Shown here piece after piece: positions 1-3,500 of a DNA stretch of 5,515 bases (the stretch's first letter is position 1; every line of letters starts with the position of its first letter). Location of the stretch: contig QNEY01000133.1 of NCBI GenBank assembly GCA_003645385.1, positions 1 to 5,515 on the forward strand, read 5' to 3'. Under the pieces are notes generated by a model that did not search any database, was not told where the DNA came from, and was given only the letters and a program-made list of their open reading frames with translations. Made by a program: the position numbers and the translations under genes. This DNA is from Gammaproteobacteria bacterium. Its GTDB lineage: Bacteria > Pseudomonadota > Gammaproteobacteria > Nitrosococcales > Methylophagaceae.

Positions 1-1
1 A

Positions 2-112
2 CCTAAAAAATTATTTCATAAAATGCTTGACCTTTTTTCAAGATGTGATAATATTCATGCCCAGATCATGACTCCCAATTTTTGGCGATTAATGATTGAC
101 TTCCGCCACTGA
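2..112 (+). CDS. Possible 3' end of an unrecognised upstream gene (5' truncated)
   Basis: Frame 2 is open from the left edge to a TGA at 110-112 and gives 36 residues ending in NFWRLMIDFRH. The residue mix (buried hydrophobics, Trp, His, Arg) looks protein-like, and the other two forward frames stop earlier (TAA at 4-6, TGA at 69-71). It is followed by a short potential stem and an eight-T run, as expected after a gene end. I recognise no family, and the fragment is too short to prove coding. It could equally be chance open frame. Seen: the open frame and stop. Inferred: that it is a gene tail. Confidence 0.35.
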   Translation, partial: PKKLFHKMLDLFSRCDNIHAQIMTPNFWRLMIDFRH

Positions 113-124
113 GAACTTTTTTTT
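83..124 (+). terminator. Weak candidate intrinsic terminator after the upstream frame
   Basis: TGGCG (83-87) can pair with CGCCA (104-108) around a 16-base loop, and eight consecutive T follow at 117-124. The stem is short, the loop is large and there are eight bases between stem and T-run, so this is a poor match to a classical Rho-independent terminator. It is listed because its position at the stop codon of the possible upstream gene is right. Confidence 0.2.
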
Positions 125-141
125 GTATCTATGGTCCCGGT

Positions 142-184
142 CCTTTAGCACAAGCACTTGAAACCCAAGTTTCAAGCGTAAAGG
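142..184. other. Two-stem hairpin element of unknown role
   Basis: The inner stem is a perfect 8-bp inverted repeat, CTTGAAAC (157-164) with GTTTCAAG (169-176), around a CCAA loop. An outer 6-bp stem pairs CCTTTA (142-147) with TAAAGG (179-184), separated from the inner stem by an asymmetric internal loop (9 bases left, 2 right). No T-run follows on either strand, so it is not an evident terminator. It could be a transcript leader structure, a REP-like element or a protein-binding site. The pairing is seen directly; the role is unknown. Confidence 0.45.
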
Positions 185-297
185 GTAGTCGTTTTAATTG
201 TGGTATTGATTCATATAAGAAGAAACAATCGTAATTAATGTTACTCTGCTCCCAATTACTCAATTATTATTTCCCGCTTTGTTATGGACTTGGGCTT

Positions 298-327
298 TTG
301 ATATGGAATGGTGGGTTTCGCTATAGC
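298..327 (+). promoter_or_regulatory. Weak sigma70-like promoter candidate
   Basis: TTGATA (298-303) matches the -35 consensus at five of six positions. TATAGC (322-327) matches -10 at four of six, with an 18-base spacer. The -10 box lies inside the palindrome GCTATAGC (320-327) of the inverted repeat, so the match may be a by-product of that repeat. Transcription from here would give a leader of about 125 bases. No stronger promoter was found nearer the gene. Confidence 0.2.
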
Positions 328-337
328 TCTACCCACC
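310..337. repeat. Inverted repeat GGTGGGT/ACCCACC with palindromic loop
   Basis: GGTGGGT (310-316) pairs perfectly with ACCCACC (331-337). The 14-base loop itself contains the 8-bp palindrome GCTATAGC (320-327). Its right arm runs into the first copy of the direct repeat at 328-351. Hairpins of the form GGTGGGT...ACCCACCCTACG are common dispersed intergenic elements in several bacterial groups, including, as I recall, filamentous sulfur bacteria. A mobile or REP-like origin is inferred, not shown. Confidence 0.5.
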
Positions 338-351
338 CTACGCTCGCTATG
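328..351. repeat. Short direct repeat, copy 1
   Basis: A 24-bp unit beginning TCTACCCACC and continuing TACGCTCGCTATG. It matches the unit at 412-435 at 22 of 24 positions and lies 84 bp upstream of it. It overlaps the right arm of the inverted repeat at 310-337. It is likely a member of a dispersed intergenic repeat family. Confidence 0.6.
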
Positions 352-411
352 ACCCCAATTATTTACAAAAGTTGCTTCAAAAAGAAATGTGGTCTGTCCC
401 CTATTTTTCTT

Positions 412-439
412 TCTACCCACACTACGCTCGCTACGCTTG
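412..439. repeat. Short direct repeat, copy 2, with 9-bp tandem extension
   Basis: Bases 412-435 match the copy at 328-351 at 22 of 24 positions. Within this copy the 9-mer CTACGCTCG (422-430) is followed directly by CTACGCTTG (431-439), a tandem duplication with one change. This copy lacks the partner arm needed for the hairpin seen at copy 1. It ends seven bases before the ribosome binding site of the large gene, so the repeat lies in the immediate leader. Confidence 0.6.
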
Positions 440-445
440 CTAATC

Positions 446-452
446 AAAGGGA
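446..452 (+). promoter_or_regulatory. Ribosome binding site for the large LRR gene
   Basis: AAAGGGA, a good purine-rich Shine-Dalgarno match, ends seven bases before the ATG at 460. This fixes the start at 460 rather than at the upstream in-frame ATGs at 238 or 349. Only the 460 start puts the signal peptide at the N-terminus. Confidence 0.7.
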
Positions 453-459
453 AAATATT

Positions 460-549
460 ATGTTAAATACACGCATCTCATTTGTTTTTATTCTTCAACT
501 GCTCGGATTAATTTTTTTGTCAATCTGGGTACCATTAGCGTACACAGCT
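460..549 (+). other. Signal peptide of the large protein
   Basis: Residues 1-30 have one Arg (R5), then a hydrophobic core FVFILQLLGLIFLSIW, then PLAYTA. Cleavage is likely after A27 or A30, leaving a mature start at TNC. There is no lipobox Cys directly after the core; the first Cys (residue 33) belongs to the LRR cap and is conserved in all three caps. So Sec-dependent export with signal peptidase I is the best reading. Confidence 0.85.
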
Positions 550-3500
550 ACAAATTGCTCTTTGGTAACACAAATCCCTTCAACGGAGTGTGAAACCTTA
601 GTCGCTTTATATAACAGTACTAACGGCCCTAATTGGAAGAACAGTTCTGATAATAATTGGAATGTGACTAATTATCCTTGTAGTTGGAGTGGTGTTTATT
701 GTAAAAACGGACATGTCTGGCAAATTTCTCTTCACTATAACAACTTACAAGGAACAATACCTAATTTAAGTGCTTTAGTGGGATTAGCAGATCTGAGTAT
801 TTTTGGCAATAACCAATTGACTGGGCCAATACCTACAAATATTGGTCAATTACAAAATCTGGAAGTGATTTCTCTTGGAGACAATCAACTAACTGGTTCT
901 ATTCCCAATTTAAGCAATTTAGGAAAACTCAGATATTTGAGTTTATCTAAAAATAAATTATCTGGAAGTATTCCAAATCTGAGCAATTTAATCAATTTAA
1001 AAACCTTAACTCTATCTAGTAACAAGTTAAGTGGAGCCATTCCTGCTTTAAATATCCTAACTAAATTGTCTAATATTGATTTATCAAATAATCAATTAAG
1101 TGGTTCAATTCCAAACCTAACAGGTTTATCTAGCTTAGAATACCTGACTTTACGTTTTAACCAGTTAAGTGGAAATATCCCAGACTTGAGAACATTAATC
1201 AGTTTGAAACATCTTGTATTGTCTGACAACCAACTAAATGGTCCTGTTCCTGATTTAAACAATTTACCTTCTTTAACTGCAGCTTGGATACATAACAATC
1301 CTTTATGTAGGGATAATAACTTTGACTATAGTGGATGGGAACAGGAAGTGAGTTCTTTTCCGTATTGTAACCCATCTGCTTCATGCACTTATGATATTAC
1401 CCCAACAAGTCGTGATTTTGATGTTAATGGTGGCGCATGGACTGTATATATAACAACTTCAGATACTCAATGTACATGGACAGCAAAAAGCAATAATACT
1501 TGGCTTGTCATTGACGCTATTAGAGATGGTGTAGGGGGCGGTGAGGTAGTTTATTTAGTCGCACCTAATAATAGCTCAGATAATCGTACTGGTACCTTGA
1601 TAATTGCAGGACATACTTTTACTGTAAATCAAAACGGTAATATTTGTAGTTATGCTGTTACCCCTACGGACGAAAATTATTCAAGTAGTGGGGGGAACGG
1701 AAGTATAAGTGTTACCACTTCTAATTCTCAATGTAGTTGGATAGCGATGAGTCATGATTACTGGTTAAACATGACACCTGAAAATTACATAACGGCTACT
1801 GGCAACAAAACGATCTCTTATTCTATAGCGTCTAATGAAAGTTCCCAAAATAGAACTGGAAGACTGACAATTGCTGGTAAAACTTTTACTGTGACACAAA
1901 GTGGTTCTGCTACTACATATAATCTCAATGTCTACAAATCTGGTTCTGGCAATGGTACGGTAACGGGTTCAGGCATCAATTGTGGTAGCGATTGCAGCCA
2001 GTCATATAATTACAGCACCAACGTGACTTTAACTGCTAGTCCGCAAGCGCCATCTACTTTTGGCAGTTGGAGCGGATGCAATTCGATTAGCGGTACACGC
2101 TGTACTGTTTCTATGACTTTAGCTAAGAATGTCACTGCGATTTTCAATGCACCGGGACAGCAAGCGTTAACGGTCAGTAAATCCGGTTCAGGCACAGGAA
2201 CAGTGAGCAGTTCCCCATCAGGCATCAATTGCGGTAGTGATTGCAATCAGTCTTACAACTACAATACCACTGTCACGCTGACTGCTAATCCGCAATCGCC
2301 CTCCACTTTTGGCAGTTGGAGCGGATGCAATTCCACCAGCGGTATGCAATGTACTGTCTTTATGACTTCGGCTAAAAACGTTACTGTCACCTTCAATGCA
2401 CCGGGACAACAAACTTTGACAGTCAGTAAATCCGGTTCTGGTATGGGGACGATAACGGGTTCAGGAATAAGTTGTGGTAACGATTGCAACCAATCTTACA
2501 ATCACGGCACCAACGTAACCCTAACTGCTAGTCCGCAATCGTTATCTACATTTGGCAATTGGAGCGGTTGTGATTCAGTCAATAGTATGCAATGTACAGT
2601 ATCTATGATTTCGGCCAAGAATGTCACTGCTATCTTCAATAGCCAACAAACAAACTGTGAATTTGTGACTGAAATTTCTCAAGCTGAGTGTGAAACTTTA
2701 CTTGCATTATACAATAGCACCGATGGACCAAATTGGTCTGATAGCCTTAGTAATAATTGGAATGTGACCAATACTCCATGTAGTTGGACTGGAATAAGCT
2801 GTGATGGGAACGGAAAAGTTATACAAATTACCAGAAATAGTAAAAACTTGGTAGGTACATTACCGAATTTTGACACCCTGAGTTCCTTGCAACTTCTTGA
2901 TTTAAACACTAACAAATTGAGTGGAGGCATTCCAAGTTTAAGCACTTTGACTGTTTTACAGTATCTTTATTTGGGTGATAATCAACTGAGTGGAAATATT
3001 CCAAGTTTAAGTAACTTAACTAATTTACAGCATCTTTATTTGAGTAATAACCAGTTAAGTGGAAATATCCCTGATTTGAATGAGTTAACTGCTTTAAAAG
3101 AACTCTTTTTAATTGGAAATCAATTAACTGGAAATATTCCAGATTTAAGTAATTTAACTGCATTACAGCTCATTTTTTTGAATTCTAATCAACTGAGTGG
3201 AAACTTTCCAGATTTAAGTAAATTAATTGCTTTAGAACATCTTGTCTTGCAAAATAACAAATTGAGTGGAAGTATTCCAAATTTAAATCATTTAGGAAGC
3301 TTAACAAATCTCCGTTTAAGTAACAACCAGTTTTGTCGGAATAACAATATTAACTATCACCCTTGGCAAACAGAAGTTAATATTTTTCCGTTGTGTGTTA
3401 TTGATTATATGTTAACCATTAACCTTATTGGTAATGGTATGGTGAGTAGTGGTTCTATTGGAATTAACTGCGGTACTGATTGCAATGAAGACTATGCAAA

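Larger units (their letters stand above)
113..459. other. Intergenic region with repeats, no credible gene
   Basis: This stretch holds the hairpin at 142-184, the inverted repeat at 310-337, two copies of a short dispersed-type repeat and the leader of the large gene. Frame 1 has no stop between 235 and the start at 460, with in-frame ATGs at 238 and 349. The peptide it would add translates the repeats and lacks protein character, so I treat it as non-coding leader. A minus-strand frame across 256-447 is likewise only the complement of the repeats. Confidence 0.6.

Noticed and set aside
142..184. Hairpin as a Rho-independent terminator
   Set aside because: No T-run follows the stem on either strand; the eight-T run at 117-124 lies on the wrong side for it.
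256..447. 63-residue minus-strand frame
   Set aside because: It is the complement of the leader repeats (repeating SERxVGR), with no domain sense, and overlaps the leader of the real gene.
238..459. N-terminal extension of the large gene from in-frame ATGs at 238 or 349
   Set aside because: Frame 1 is open back to 235, but the extra peptide translates the intergenic repeats. It would bury the signal peptide internally, and the good ribosome binding site is at 446-452.
556..558. Lipoprotein Cys after the signal peptide
   Set aside because: The sequence before it is not a lipobox, and the same Cys is present in the two internal LRR caps, so it belongs to the cap disulfides.
859..1341. 69-bp periodicity read as a CRISPR or DNA satellite array
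   Set aside because: The period is 23 codons of an LRR; the units vary at DNA level while keeping LxxLxLxxNxLSGxIP, with no conserved repeat separated by unique spacers.
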